From Pseudomonadota bacterium (GTDB taxonomy: Bacteria > Myxococcota_A > UBA9160 > SZUA-336): a stretch of DNA of 64,000 bases. Positions 26,994-36,149 of this stretch are shown here, in pieces (position 1 is the stretch's first letter; each line of letters starts with the position of its first letter). The notes beneath the pieces were generated by a model. That model ran no database searches. It was given only the letters and a program-made list of their open reading frames with translations, and was not told where the DNA came from. Location: contig QJZC01000020.1 of assembly GCA_003247575.1 (NCBI GenBank), positions 62,001-126,000 on the forward strand. Reading direction: 5' to 3'. Made by a program: the position numbers and the translations under genes.

Positions 26994-27886
26994 GAGTTCT
27001 CCTCCACGTTTCTGCGTACGTGCAGCAGCGGGCGCAGGCCATCGCTCGGATCCGTACGCCAGTCGCGCTCTTCGGCTTCGGCAGGATGAGGCGCCTTGAT
27101 CGGGCTCCCATCCGCGCGCAGCGACTCGCGCAGCTCTCGGATCACGGGCGCGATCTGCTCTGGCAACCAGCAGTGGCGCGAGGCGTACTCGCGACCCGAT
27201 CCATCCAGGTCGAGATGGAACTCGACCATGCAGGCATCCCAGTGCTGAACCGCGCGCTGGATCACCAAGGGATTCACGCTGTGATCCGACCAGCCAACGA
27301 GACACCCGCAGGCGTTGCGTAGCGTCTCGATCGCGGCGAGGTTGCACTCGTCGATCCGTGTCGGATAGCGCGAAACGCAGTGCAGCAAGGTGAGATCGCG
27401 ACAACCGCTGGTGGAGAGTACCTCTACGGCGCGCTGCACCTCGTTCAACGTGGCCATTCCAGTCGAGAGCACGATCGGGATGCGCGTGGCTGCGCAGCGC
27501 TCCAGCAGGGCGTCCCACAACAGCTCGTACGACGCGATCTTGTAGAACGCGACGTGCTCTTCGAGCTGATCGACTGCATCGAGATCGAACGGCGTACACG
27601 AGAACGCGATGCCTGCCTCTCGGCAGCGCTTGGCCAACGCGGGAACGAACTCGAGCGGCAGTTCCCACTGCCTGCGGGCTGCGATCTCCCGGTCGCGCGC
27701 AACGATCTCCGGCGCGAACAGGTCGTCTACTCGGAACATTTGGAACTTCACGGCGTCGCAGCCGGCGCGTGACGCCGCATCGATGAACTGGAACGAACGA
27801 TCGAGATCCTGATTATGGTTACTGGAAACTTCCGCCACGAACCGGCACGCGCTGCTCTGCATCAGGGATCTCCGCGGCAACCGCAA
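26990..27886 (-). CDS. N-acetylneuraminate/pseudaminic acid synthase family protein (NeuB/PseI/SpsE)
   Basis: A 298-residue TIM-barrel synthase that condenses phosphoenolpyruvate with a hexose to form a nine-carbon sugar acid. Typical segments are FVAEVSSNHNQDLDRSFQFI, DAVKFQMF, FSCTPFD, YKIASYEL, IVLSTGMATLNEV and the HCVSRYPT strand. The protein ends soon after the barrel, so the C-terminal antifreeze-like SAF domain that closes the active site in most NeuB/PseI enzymes appears to be missing. It heads a three-gene operon with the cytidylyltransferase. An inner ATG at 27862 is a possible start. Substrate inferred from PseB/PseC/PseG. Confidence 0.85.
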   Translation of the reverse strand: MRLPRRSLMQSSACRFVAEVSSNHNQDLDRSFQFIDAASRAGCDAVKFQMFRVDDLFAPEIVARDREIAARRQWELPLEFVPALAKRCREAGIAFSCTPFDLDAVDQLEEHVAFYKIASYELLWDALLERCAATRIPIVLSTGMATLNEVQRAVEVLSTSGCRDLTLLHCVSRYPTRIDECNLAAIETLRNACGCLVGWSDHSVNPLVIQRAVQHWDACMVEFHLDLDGSGREYASRHCWLPEQIAPVIRELRESLRADGSPIKAPHPAEAEERDWRTDPSDGLRPLLHVRRNVEENS

Positions 27887-28071
27887 GCGTGAGCGAGCCC
27901 CTCGTCACGAACCTCGCGCGATCGGGCACTTGGATGCGATAGACGCACGCTTGCGATCGCCCTCTTAGATCGGCAGATCGCGGACGTCCCTTAGCTGCCC
28001 GCGCAAGAAATCAGTCCCGCCGCGACCCGCCGGTCGGGTTCCGCGCGACGCAGACGGCGCTCGTTGCGCCC

Positions 28072-28091
28072 AAGCGACGCGAGCGTCGCTT
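28072..28091. repeat. 20-bp perfect palindrome upstream of the NeuB operon
   Basis: AAGCGACGC and GCGTCGCTT are separated by GA, forming a strong stem. It lies 186 bases before the synthase start, with a smaller hairpin (ACCCG/CGGGT) just to its left at about 28025-28040. No run of T follows on either strand, so it is not a standard terminator; an operator or a structured leader is possible. Confidence 0.6.
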
Positions 28092-28171
28092 GCTGGCTCG
28101 AGCTGGTCTCGTGGCGCGATCGGGCGACACGGAGAGTGAAGGTCCAGGAATGGAAGAGGGATGCTGAGCCT

Positions 28172-28561
28172 CTACGCCATCCCCGATGCGGGTAAGGCAT
28201 GACATAGCGGGTGGGATTTCGGGGACCGAGGAGGACGCGGGCGGACGTGGGTGCACGCCGACAGTTCAGTATGGAGAGGTGGACTGATCAGGGTCAGTTG
28301 CGACGCGCGCAGGTCGGAGAGATAGGCGACCGACGCGTCGGAAGGGTCGATGCTGCCGTCGCCGTTGGTGTCGACCGGTCTCAGCTCCCAGTAGAGGTGA
28401 CCGCAGTGGGCGATGCCTTCCTCGGTCTCACAGTGCGCGTCAGGCGCGCGAAGGCGTTCGATCAGTGCGCGCTGGGAGAGGAGCAGGCGCTCCTCTCCGG
28501 TGGCGAGATCCTTGACCAAGACGTTCTGCAGGTGGCCCGACGCACCATTGCGCCCCGTCAA
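28172..28561 (-). pseudogene. fragment of a secreted or propeller-like protein with an EF-hand/dockerin-like motif
   Basis: A 129-residue open frame whose first two-thirds read like an internal piece of a larger protein: VLVKDLATGEERLLLSQRAL, then YWELRPVDTNGDGSIDPSDA, in which DTNGDGSIDPSD is a calcium-binding loop, followed by YLSDLRASQLTLISPP. The last 40 residues are proline- and arginine-rich and lose coding character. There is no signal peptide, ribosome site or neighbour in the same frame. It is best seen as a remnant of a calcium-binding extracellular protein gene; a small expressed protein cannot be excluded. Confidence 0.4.
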
Positions 28562-28948
28562 GCTGCACTCTGGAGCTTATCGCCGATTGTAGCTGCTTCC
28601 TGAGCCCGGGCCACTCTTCGAGGCGGGCTTGCGTGAATCGACAGAGGTCATGCCGATCAGGTAGGTGTTGCTCTGTGTGACGATGGTTGGGAGGCAGAGA
28701 ACCAACGTGCGGTCTGATGGGATGGGAGTTTCGCCCGACTCCTGCAGGTCGACTTTGAGGGGCGCGAATCGGTCCGTGAAGATCCCTTGAAAGGAAGAGT
28801 GCCAGGAGAACCCCGAGTGCGCCCAGGATCGAGATCGTACCGATGCATGCCCACAGAATCTGGTTGTAACGACGTAGGTCGACGCTCTGGCTCTGCTGCC
28901 ACCGGATCTGCTGCTACAGGGAGTGGACGGGGCTGATTGCGGGCAGAT
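28562..28948. other. 387 bases with no supported gene
   Basis: The open frames here have no start, ribosome site or family resemblance. Together with 27887-28171 this gives a low-coding stretch between the nonulosonic acid locus and the GrpB gene that also holds a gene fragment and a palindrome. I see no repeat pair, insertion sequence end or RNA gene in it. Confidence 0.5.
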
Positions 28949-29566
28949 TCAGGGGCTGTTCCTTGGGATTCCTGTGCGAGCGCGCTCCAAGATTTTGCGG
29001 ATGATCTCGGACTTTGCGTCGGCGTAGTTCTGAACGTGCCTCCAGGTTTGCGTTGCCAGTACCTTCTTGGTGCTCTCGTACAGCTCGCGATCTGCATCCT
29101 GGACGCGCAACCAGTCACGGAACGCGATCATGCGCTCCGATTCCTCGCAATGGAGCGCGAAAACGTGAAGGTTGCACGCCAGATCGGACTCTCTGAGGAT
29201 CAGCAGGCGGTGCTCGAACCAATCGGGCTCGCGCTTGCGGAGAACGAAGTCCTGGCTTTCGAGGGGTGCTACATAGGAAGCCTCGTCTCTCGGGTCCTCG
29301 ACTGCGAGGACCATGTCGATGATCGGCTTGGCGCTGAGACCAGGGACCGCGGTGGAGCCGACGTGCTCGATCTGGAGTGCTCCATCCGATAGAACACTCC
29401 GCACCTTTTGGGCAGCCCGAGAGAACATCGACGGCCAGTTGGCATCGTACGGAGCGAGCTGGATTCGGTCATTTAGGGGCTTGTGCTCACCGATCGTGAT
29501 CGACTCGAGATACGCTTCTGTTGCGGGTTCTCTGGCGGCTGGGAGCGACCATTTGGGATTGCGCAT
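28949..29566 (-). CDS. GrpB/UPF0157-family protein
   Basis: A 205-residue protein with the GrpB core from about residue 35: LAPYDANWPSMF, IEHVGSTAVPGLSAKPIIDM near 75, and HVFALHCEESERMIAFRDWL near 140. The GSTAV-P-KPIID motif resembles the nucleotide-binding site of minimal nucleotidyltransferases, and the family is often annotated as such or as a dephospho-CoA-kinase appendix. The biochemical role is not established. The first ~30 residues are poorly conserved, so the true start may be further in. No functional partner is adjacent. Confidence 0.82.
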   Translation of the reverse strand: MRNPKWSLPAAREPATEAYLESITIGEHKPLNDRIQLAPYDANWPSMFSRAAQKVRSVLSDGALQIEHVGSTAVPGLSAKPIIDMVLAVEDPRDEASYVAPLESQDFVLRKREPDWFEHRLLILRESDLACNLHVFALHCEESERMIAFRDWLRVQDADRELYESTKKVLATQTWRHVQNYADAKSEIIRKILERARTGIPRNSP

Positions 29567-29719
29567 CCTCTTTCGACTCCGCAGACTCCTGTCTCAATGT
29601 CCGTCATCGTAGCAGGCGAAGACTGGCTACGGGTGGCCGAGCGTCTTGGAAAGATGCTTGTTGAGCGGATCGCTGCCGTGGCAGCATGGTCGTCCGGTCG
29701 CAAGGGAGGTTCTCTCTGG

Positions 29720-30211
29720 ATGTTCCGAAGTCGAGTGTCTGCGTGGTTGGTCGTCATGTGCCTGTTCGGTATGCAGCCCGCTCGAGCCGAGCCCGTGCAG
29801 GAGAACAAGGAAGGTTCCGACGTGTTTCTCGGCCAGGTGAAGCCGGTGCTCTACGTCGCGGATGTAGAGAAGAGCCAGGCATTCTACGCAGAGGTACTCG
29901 GCTTCGAGTTCATGGCATGGGCCGGGGAGGCGGGTGATCCCTACTACGCCGAAATGCGGGCCGGCCCGCTGAGGTTTGGCCTGCATGAACCAAGGAAGCC
30001 AGCAGAGCGATCGAGGGTAGGAAAGCAGCGGCTCTACTTTCGAGTCTCCGATGCCAGAGCACATCGCGAACGTGTGATCGCTCGAGGCGGCGAGGCGGGG
30101 GAGATCGAGGAAACAGACTGGATGACGATGTTCTCGGTGGTTGATCGCGACGGTCACGAGATCACCTTCGCCGAAACGGACCCGAAGAGACACAAGATCG
30201 ATCCGTGGTGA
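29720..30211 (+). CDS. exported VOC/glyoxalase-superfamily protein
   Basis: A 163-residue protein with a clear signal peptide (MFRSRVSAWLVVMCLFGMQ followed by ARA) and then one vicinal-oxygen-chelate domain: PVLYVADVEKSQAFYAEVLG, FGLHEPRKP and VVDRDGHEITFAE carry the paired beta-alpha-beta-beta-beta layout and candidate metal ligands. Most VOC proteins are cytoplasmic, so export is noteworthy. ATG 29720 is supported by GGGAGG at 29704-29709; the open frame starts further upstream but lacks a site there. The activity cannot be predicted (dioxygenase, lyase or binding protein). Confidence 0.75.
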   Translation: MFRSRVSAWLVVMCLFGMQPARAEPVQENKEGSDVFLGQVKPVLYVADVEKSQAFYAEVLGFEFMAWAGEAGDPYYAEMRAGPLRFGLHEPRKPAERSRVGKQRLYFRVSDARAHRERVIARGGEAGEIEETDWMTMFSVVDRDGHEITFAETDPKRHKIDPW

Positions 30212-30223
30212 GCGCTGATCTGT

Positions 30224-30943
30224 ATGAGGAGCTCCAGTTTTAGAGCGATGAGCGAGCAAGCGATCTCTTCCAAGCGAGCGATCTTGATCGGAAACTCGGA
30301 CGGGATCGGTCTCGCTCTGTCGCGCGCCTTGCTCGAGCGAGGCTGGTCCGTGCTCGGCATCTCGCGCAGCGCTTCGAAGCTGGAGTCGGAAGGATATCAG
30401 CATAGGGTGATCGACGTACGGGACGACGCGTTTCCCGTAGCCGTGGCCGAGGCTCTGCATGGCCGGGCCGTTCGCCTCGTCGTCTATTGTGCGGGGATCG
30501 GTGAGCAGTTCAGTCCCGATGCTCTCTCTCAGGACGTGGCGACGTTCGAGACGAACCTGATGGGTCTGGTGCGCACGACCGAACAGGTGTTGCCCCAGTT
30601 CCTCGCGCAACGGGCTGGTGCACTCGTAGGTCTCTCGAGCATGGCAGACGCCATGCGAACCGCCGTTGCGCCCGCCTACGGGGCATCGAAGGCGGGAGTG
30701 TCGCACTACCTGGAGTCACTCGGCAGGGCTCTAAAGGGGACGGATGTCAGCGTGATGAACGTTCGACTGGGTTTCGTCGACACCAAGATGGCGAAGTCGA
30801 GCTTCAAGCCGTGGCTCCTGAAGCCCGAGGAGGCCGCCGAAAGGATTCTTCGCGGCGCACTCTCGACGAATCCCCCACGCCGCTTGAACGTCCCCCGCCG
30901 TATGGCTGTCCTCACAGGCCTCGCTCGTGCCCTGGCAACCTAG
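30224..30943 (+). CDS. short-chain dehydrogenase/reductase
   Basis: A classical SDR of about 240 residues. The cofactor loop is AILIGNSDGIGLALSRAL, which lacks the first glycine of the usual TGxxxGIG motif but keeps GIG. NAG is replaced by YCAGIG, and the active site is Ser in GLSSM with YGASK near residue 152. ATG 30248 is an alternative start that would drop eight residues. It follows the VOC gene by 12 bases, so the two may be cotranscribed. The substrate is unknown. Confidence 0.8.
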   Translation: MRSSSFRAMSEQAISSKRAILIGNSDGIGLALSRALLERGWSVLGISRSASKLESEGYQHRVIDVRDDAFPVAVAEALHGRAVRLVVYCAGIGEQFSPDALSQDVATFETNLMGLVRTTEQVLPQFLAQRAGALVGLSSMADAMRTAVAPAYGASKAGVSHYLESLGRALKGTDVSVMNVRLGFVDTKMAKSSFKPWLLKPEEAAERILRGALSTNPPRRLNVPRRMAVLTGLARALAT

Positions 30944-30952
30944 CGGGTGCCA

Positions 30953-31480
30953 TCACCCATCACCGGGCCCGCTCGGGATGATCTGCCGAGCCATCAGGAT
31001 GGCGTCTACATAGTTCCCATCGACCTCGATTGCACCCACCCGCCTTCCCTCGTGTACGAACTGGTGCCGCTCGTAGAGCCGCATCGCAGCTGGATTGTTC
31101 GAGAGAACTTCGAGCTCGAGCCGTCGGATGCGTCGATCCTCGCACCACGATACGGCCGTCTCGAGGAGACTCGATCCGATCCCTCGACCGCGGTAAGGCG
31201 CCAGGACCGTCATTCCCAGGCTCGCGTTGTGGCGAGTCTGCGGGTGCCGATGTGCAGAGATCGATAGGTTTGCGACGATTGCTCCGTGTGCCTCTGCCAC
31301 GAAATATTCTGCGCTCTCGACCTGGAAGCGGCGTAGGAACGCGAGCTCCTCATCGAGGGTGGGCGAGTTCGGATACCGAAAGATCGTCGGCAACCTCTCA
31401 GCCCGCAGTTCTGTCACATAGGCGAGAAGCTTCTCGGCATCGGACGTAGTCGCCGGTCGGATCTGAACGGGGTCACGCAT
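30953..31480 (-). CDS. GNAT-family N-acetyltransferase
   Basis: A 175-residue acetyltransferase of one GNAT domain. The acetyl-CoA pyrophosphate loop is LAPYRGRGIGSSLLE near residue 93, preceded by the strand ASLGMTVL; the downstream strand LELEVLSNNPAAMRLYERHQF near 120 is highly typical. The N-terminal region IRPATTSDAEKLLAYV is standard. It could act on a protein N-terminus, an amine or an antibiotic. It converges with the SDR gene and stands 267 bases from the divergent ferritin-like gene. Confidence 0.88.
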   Translation of the reverse strand: MRDPVQIRPATTSDAEKLLAYVTELRAERLPTIFRYPNSPTLDEELAFLRRFQVESAEYFVAEAHGAIVANLSISAHRHPQTRHNASLGMTVLAPYRGRGIGSSLLETAVSWCEDRRIRRLELEVLSNNPAAMRLYERHQFVHEGRRVGAIEVDGNYVDAILMARQIIPSGPGDG

Positions 31481-31747
31481 GGCTCATGTACAACACCTTG
31501 TCCCAAGCGGCGGGTGCGACGCCGATTGGCTTGCACTGAAGCTCGATTGTAGCGTCTGGAAGGTAGCAGCTTCCGGAATGCTTTCGGGTGACCGAGAGTG
31601 GATTGGGCTTCAGCTCCCCGGAGCAGGCGTGTTCGGATCGCGCCATCTGGTGCACGCAGTAGCGCCGCGCGCGGCCTCGGCTGGCGGAGATCCACTGGTC
31701 GGGCCTAAGCTTCGAAGCAGAGCCTGCTCCCCCGCAGAAGGAACCGC

Positions 31748-33508
31748 ATGAGCTCTGCACCGCGCCCCGTCTCCAATCGATCCGCCGACTCTCAGATGCT
31801 CGCAAGCCTCGTTCAGGCCGCGATCGATGTCGAGCTCTACACGATCCCTCTGTACGGAACCGCGCTCTACTCGCTGCGCGGCATTTCGACCGAGTCGGAC
31901 GGAACCAAGTGGCCAGGTCTGCGGCCCGTGCCCGTAGCCGCAGATGCAAAGGGGCCGGCAGCGGATACGCAGCGTGCCTGGAACCTGGTCTACTCCGTCT
32001 ACATCCAGGAGATGTTCCACCTGCAGCTCGCATCGAATCTACTGCTCGCGCTCGGCGGCTCGGGGACGTTCTCGCTGAAGGCGCCCGTGTACACGGCGAA
32101 GGAGATCCCCTGTGTCGGGCCGGTTCCGCCTGAGGTGTCGGCAACCCCCGGAGCATTCGACGGAGATCGGCTGCAGGTCTTCCAGCTGATCGAGACTCCG
32201 GACTGGGACGCGACGAAGTCTGGCCCGACGCCTCCCTTCGACAGTCTTCCGGACGACTTCGGGACCATAGGACACTTGTATTCCGCCATTCGCTGGTACG
32301 TGAATCTCGAGTACGCGGATGGGACCCGACTCTTCGATCACATGTACGCGAACGCCAAGCCTCAGGTGAACCAGTTCGGGACCGAGTACGCGGCCAAGTG
32401 GAAGGCAGTGGGGCCGCTTCCCGGCTCGCTCCCGTACCTCGCGAAGCCGGGCATGGCGGTGACCATCGAGCCCGGACAGGATCCGGCGACGGCGCGTGCG
32501 CAGGCCAACACCCTGATCGACGCGATCGTCTGCGAGGGAGAGGGGGCGCACGCATCGCGAACGGTCCCGGCCCAGTTCACTCCCGACGAGCAGACGATCG
32601 AACGAGACTCCGGCAGCCAAGGGGACGCCGCCGTCCGCGCGCATTGGGATCAGAAGAGCCACTACCGCCGCTTCCAGGAGGCAGCCGAGCTCTTGGCGAC
32701 TGCGCAGACCTGGCTGAGTCAACCGTTGACCCAGAGCGAGCTGATTCCGGAGAACGCCACGCCCGCGCAGCGGGCCGAGGCGGCCACACGCTTCGCCGCG
32801 TACGGATATGCGGGTACGCAAAGCAAGCCGAGTATGCTTACCCAGGCGCAGGATCTGCTCGACTCGAGCTATACGAATCTGCTCGAGTCGATTTCGCGCG
32901 CCTTCGGGAGCGGCACCACCTTTCCGTTCGGAGCCATGACCGGGCTGGGGAGCAAGGTCACCCTCGTGTGGGTGGCTGCAGGGCTGCTCGACACCACTGC
33001 GGTTCCGCGCTGGAAGCCGGTGACTCCGCCGACGGGGGATGGACTCCATGCATGCCAGGGGCTGAACGCGTGCAAGAGTTACAACCATGACACCTGCGCG
33101 GGTCAGTGTGAATGTGCGACGGCCGTCGCACACTCCTGCGTGGCATCGAACTCGTGCAAGCACCAGGGCGGCTGCGGGTATCCCGAGGTCGAGAAGCAGG
33201 GAAAGCTCGAATCGACGTCTCCCCCGAACTTGATTCCCGGTCGGAACAGTGCAAAGGGGAACGGGGGCTGCGGTGCTCCCATTCCGGCCACGCAGGTGTT
33301 CCACAATCCATACAACGGTGTCGACGTGAAGGATGCCGAGGGGAGTTCGATTCGCGGTGACGTGTGGGAGCGCGCACGCAAACTCTTCCTCGCGGACGTG
33401 GTTCCGGAGCTCGTATCCGAAGGCAAGCTCACGCCGGAGGAGCAGGCGAAGCTCGAAGAAGCCACGGTGGAGCCCAGCGCGCTGCGAACCGTCCTGCAAC
33501 GCACCTAG
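31748..33508 (+). CDS. VioB/ferritin-like protein with cysteine-rich C-terminal tail, possible MNIO substrate
   Basis: A 586-residue protein. Residues ~15-310 are a ferritin-like domain of the VioB type: E29 in VELYTIP, E88 and H91 in EMFH, glutamates and H268 in CEGEGAH, and H305 in KSHYRRF are candidate di-metal ligands. Residues ~310-425 continue the helical fold. A distinct cysteine-rich segment follows (Cys 436, 442, 450, 454, 456, 464, 470, 476 and 508), with C-x5-C spacing in CQGLNAC and in [14 protein letters not shown], resembling bufferin-like precursor cores. Residues ~535-586 are a helical end. The next two genes, overlapping by one and four bases, encode the DUF692 enzyme and its DUF2063 partner, so this tail is probably their substrate. 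No signal peptide is seen. Confidence 0.82.
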   Translation: MSSAPRPVSNRSADSQMLASLVQAAIDVELYTIPLYGTALYSLRGISTESDGTKWPGLRPVPVAADAKGPAADTQRAWNLVYSVYIQEMFHLQLASNLLLALGGSGTFSLKAPVYTAKEIPCVGPVPPEVSATPGAFDGDRLQVFQLIETPDWDATKSGPTPPFDSLPDDFGTIGHLYSAIRWYVNLEYADGTRLFDHMYANAKPQVNQFGTEYAAKWKAVGPLPGSLPYLAKPGMAVTIEPGQDPATARAQANTLIDAIVCEGEGAHASRTVPAQFTPDEQTIERDSGSQGDAAVRAHWDQKSHYRRFQEAAELLATAQTWLSQPLTQSELIPENATPAQRAEAATRFAAYGYAGTQSKPSMLTQAQDLLDSSYTNLLESISRAFGSGTTFPFGAMTGLGSKVTLVWVAAGLLDTTAVPRWKPVTPPTGDGLHACQGLNACKSYNHDTCAGQCECATAVAHSCVASNSCKHQGGCGYPEVEKQGKLESTSPPNLIPGRNSAKGNGGCGAPIPATQVFHNPYNGVDVKDAEGSSIRGDVWERARKLFLADVVPELVSEGKLTPEEQAKLEEATVEPSALRTVLQRT

Positions 33509-34419
33509 TGGCTTCTTGCCTGGGCCTCCCGGATCTCGGCTTCGGCGTCGGACTTCGCAGTCAGCACTTCGAGGCGGTGCTGAGGCACAAGCCTGCGGTC
33601 GATTGGTTCGAGGTCATCACGGAGAACGTGCTGGACGATGGCGGGTGGGCGCGACAGGTGCTCGATCGCGTCGCGTCTCGATACCCGATCGTCCTGCACG
33701 GGGTTTCGCTGTCGATCGGAAGCACCGATCCGCTCGATCGGAGCTACCTGGCCCGGCTGCGACGACTCGCCGATGAGACCAGAGCGCAGTGGGTGTCGGA
33801 CCACCTCTGCTTCACCGGAGTCGGTGGAACGAATACGCACGACCTGCTTCCGATGCCGCTCACCGAAGAGAGCCTCATCCACACGATCGCGCGCGTACAA
33901 GCGGTGCAGGAGCAGCTGGCGCGTCCCTTGATTCTCGAGAACCCGAGTACCTACCTCGAGTTCGCGAGCTCCACGATCTCCGAGCCCGAATTTCTGGGCG
34001 CCCTGACGGCACACACGGGCTGTGGACTGCTTCTCGATGTCAACAACGTCTACGTTTCCTCGCGCAACCACGGATTCGATGCGGAGGCGTATCTGCGCGC
34101 GATCCCTGGAGAGCGCATCGTCCAGATCCATCTTGCGGGACATTGCGACCGCGGATCCCATGTGATCGATACGCACGACGGACCCGTCGCTCCCGCAGTC
34201 TGGACCTTGTATCGGAGACTGTTGGAGCAGGTCGGATGCAGATCGACGTTGATCGAGTGGGATGCCCGGATCCCGCCCTTCGACGAGCTGCACGCGCAGG
34301 CTTTGCGCGCGCGAGAGATCGCACTCGGTATCTCTACGGGCTCGGCAGGGTCTGCGAGGTCGTCAGCATGCGGCGCTCGTGGCGACGCGGCGTCGATGCA
34401 GCTCGAGGCGTGCGGATGA
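33508..34419 (+). CDS. DUF692 multinuclear non-haem iron oxidative enzyme (MNIO)
   Basis: A 303-residue TIM-barrel protein of the family that includes MbnB and BufB, which use two or three irons and oxygen to remodel cysteines of a peptide. Candidate metal ligands are visible in order: H64 (LHGVSL), D98-H99 (SDHLCF), E144-N145 (ENPSTY), D177-N180 (LLDVNN), H208 and H212 (IHLAGH), D221-H223 (DTHDG), E250-D252 (EWD). The GTG start shares a base with the upstream stop (TAGTG), and its stop overlaps the DUF2063 gene (ATGA). A 30-residue low-complexity C-terminal tail follows the barrel. All core motifs are intact, so it should be active. Confidence 0.92.
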   Translation: MASCLGLPDLGFGVGLRSQHFEAVLRHKPAVDWFEVITENVLDDGGWARQVLDRVASRYPIVLHGVSLSIGSTDPLDRSYLARLRRLADETRAQWVSDHLCFTGVGGTNTHDLLPMPLTEESLIHTIARVQAVQEQLARPLILENPSTYLEFASSTISEPEFLGALTAHTGCGLLLDVNNVYVSSRNHGFDAEAYLRAIPGERIVQIHLAGHCDRGSHVIDTHDGPVAPAVWTLYRRLLEQVGCRSTLIEWDARIPPFDELHAQALRAREIALGISTGSAGSARSSACGARGDAASMQLEACG

Positions 34420-35273
34420 GTGCGCACGAGCTCGCGGAGCTGCAGTCGTGGCTCCAGTCTGCAATCCGCTCCGCCGCGCCCCCTGCCGACGCGCAGCGAC
34501 GTGTTCGCGGCGGCAGCGTCTCAGCCGAGCAGCGTTTGGCCATCTACGCCCGCGGCTACTGGTTGCGATTGCTGGAATGCATGCGGGCAGAGTTCCCAGC
34601 GCTCTGCTCCGCGCTGGGGACCGAGCTCTTCGACTCCTTCGCACGCGAGTATCTCGAAGCCCGCCCACCTAAGTCGTACTCCTTGACCTCACTTGGAGCG
34701 AGCTTCGCCGGCTACCTCGAGGCGAGCCGACCTGACCGGGACGCACCTCCCATGGAGCGCGATCCCAGCTTCGAAGTTCTGGTGGACCTGGCTCGCCTCG
34801 AGCGCGCATTCGTGGAAGTGCAGCGGGGCCCTGGGGTAGAGGACGACAGGGGAGCAGGCGACGATTTCCCGTCACTGACCTACCTCGAGCCGTCGCTGGT
34901 CTGCCTGGACGAGTGCATGCTGAGGCTCGCTCCCGGGGTACGCTTGCTGCAACTGGGATACCCGTTACTCGACACCATGATGCGAGCGCGAGCCGGCGGG
35001 GCCGCACGCCCGTTTCCTGCGCGCGCCAAGACGTGCCTCGTGCTGGTGCGACAGTCGTACCGCGTCGTAGGCTTCGAGCTGTCTCCGTGGGAGTTTCAGC
35101 TGTTCGAGAGCTTCGACGACGCGTGCCTAGGAAGCTCGGTCGAGCGAAGGTCCAGAGCTCTGGCCGACACCACAGCCCTGGACCCCACCTTGCGCATCGG
35201 GCCCAGATTGAAGCTCTGGATCGAACGTGGCGTTCTCGCGGTCTCCGACGCGCTCCCCGGGGCGACAGCCTGA
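34416..35273 (+). CDS. DUF2063-family MNIO partner protein (BufC/HvfC-like)
   Basis: A 285-residue protein whose N-terminal ~95 residues match the DUF2063 helical domain: [41 protein letters not shown], and [16 protein letters not shown]. Proteins of this family sit beside DUF692 enzymes and are thought to help bind or deliver the precursor peptide. The C-terminal ~150 residues form a second alpha/beta region with [22 protein letters not shown] 34416 overlaps the MNIO stop (ATGA), which fixes the start. It completes a three-gene unit with the ferritin-like protein. Confidence 0.88.
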   Translation: MSAHELAELQSWLQSAIRSAAPPADAQRRVRGGSVSAEQRLAIYARGYWLRLLECMRAEFPALCSALGTELFDSFAREYLEARPPKSYSLTSLGASFAGYLEASRPDRDAPPMERDPSFEVLVDLARLERAFVEVQRGPGVEDDRGAGDDFPSLTYLEPSLVCLDECMLRLAPGVRLLQLGYPLLDTMMRARAGGAARPFPARAKTCLVLVRQSYRVVGFELSPWEFQLFESFDDACLGSSVERRSRALADTTALDPTLRIGPRLKLWIERGVLAVSDALPGATA

Positions 35274-35275
35274 CC

Positions 35276-35291
35276 CGACCTCGTCCGGTCG
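35276..35291. terminator. hairpin between convergent operons
   Basis: CGACC and GGTCG flank TCGTCC, directly between the DUF2063 stop (35273) and the stop of the convergent SDR gene (35292). There is no T-run, so it is at best a weak bidirectional terminator. Confidence 0.35.
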
Positions 35292-36149
35292 TCACCGCAC
35301 CCGCTGCCGGCGTCCACGGAGTGCAGGGTGGGTGTCCACCACGACGGGTCCGCCTGCCTCGCGCTGCAACGCGATCGACGTGCTGTAGAAGCCCGATGAC
35401 GTGATGCCGCCGTCGGCCAACAACACGGTCCCGTTCACGAACCCTGCCTCATCGCTCGCTAGAAAGGCGCCGAGGGCGGCAACATCCTGGGGCTGCCCCA
35501 CGCGCCCAGCTGGGGTGCGATCCACCATGTATTCGCGTAGCAGGAAGTCGTCGTGCAGCATGTCGCTCATTCCCGTCTCGATGAATCCGGGCGCAATGGC
35601 ATTGCAGGTGATGCCATGGCGGCCCACAGCGAGCGCGAACGAGCGCACGAGCTGCTTGATGCCACCCTTGCTGGCGCAGTAGGCGGGGGTCTCCGGGCTT
35701 CCCCAGTGCGACATGATCGACGACATCGCAATCAGTCGTCCCTCGCGCCCGGAATCGATCATGGACCTGGCCGCACACTGAAAGGTGAAGAACGTCCCCG
35801 TCAGGTTTACCCCGATCGTGTGATTCCATTCGAGCGGAGTCATCTCCAGACAGCCGGAGTTGCGCTCGGAGGTCCCCGCGCTGGTCACGGCGACGTCGAT
35901 CGGGCCGATCGCGTCGGCACCGCTCGCAATGAGGGACTCGATGCTTGCCGGGTCGGTGACGTCGCATCGTGCAGCGAACGCCCGGCGTCCACGCTCGCGA
36001 ACCCCTGCGGCCGTCTCCGAGAGCCCCGCATCATCGACATCTCCCAGGATCACGTCCGATCCCTCTTCGGCGAATCGCCACGCAAAGCTGCGGCCGCTCC
36101 CTGCTCCTGCCCCCGTAATCATCGAAACCTTACCGACGAGTCGCTTCAT
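35292..36149 (-). CDS. short-chain dehydrogenase/reductase, last gene of the minus arm
   Basis: A 285-residue classical SDR: MITGAGAGSGRSFAWRFAEEG is the cofactor loop, TSAG replaces NNAG, serine in AMSSIMSHWG and YCASKGG near residue 155 form the active site, and NAIAPGFIETGM is the usual downstream segment. A ~30-residue arginine-rich C-terminal tail extends beyond the fold. It overlaps the epimerase gene by four bases (ATGA), so it belongs to the minus arm of the sigma-54 cluster. It may reduce a keto sugar or the acyl product. Confidence 0.82.
   Translation of the reverse strand: MKRLVGKVSMITGAGAGSGRSFAWRFAEEGSDVILGDVDDAGLSETAAGVRERGRRAFAARCDVTDPASIESLIASGADAIGPIDVAVTSAGTSERNSGCLEMTPLEWNHTIGVNLTGTFFTFQCAARSMIDSGREGRLIAMSSIMSHWGSPETPAYCASKGGIKQLVRSFALAVGRHGITCNAIAPGFIETGMSDMLHDDFLLREYMVDRTPAGRVGQPQDVAALGAFLASDEAGFVNGTVLLADGGITSSGFYSTSIALQREAGGPVVVDTHPALRGRRQRVR

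Noticed and set aside
28657-29118. 153-codon minus-strand frame beside the GrpB gene
   Set aside because: It is a shadow of the GrpB gene in another frame, with Ser/Arg/Pro-rich composition and no ribosome site.
30943-30972. GCGGG/CCCGC stem between the convergent SDR and GNAT genes as a terminator
   Set aside because: Only five pairs with a 20-base loop and no T-run; not distinguishable from chance in this DNA.
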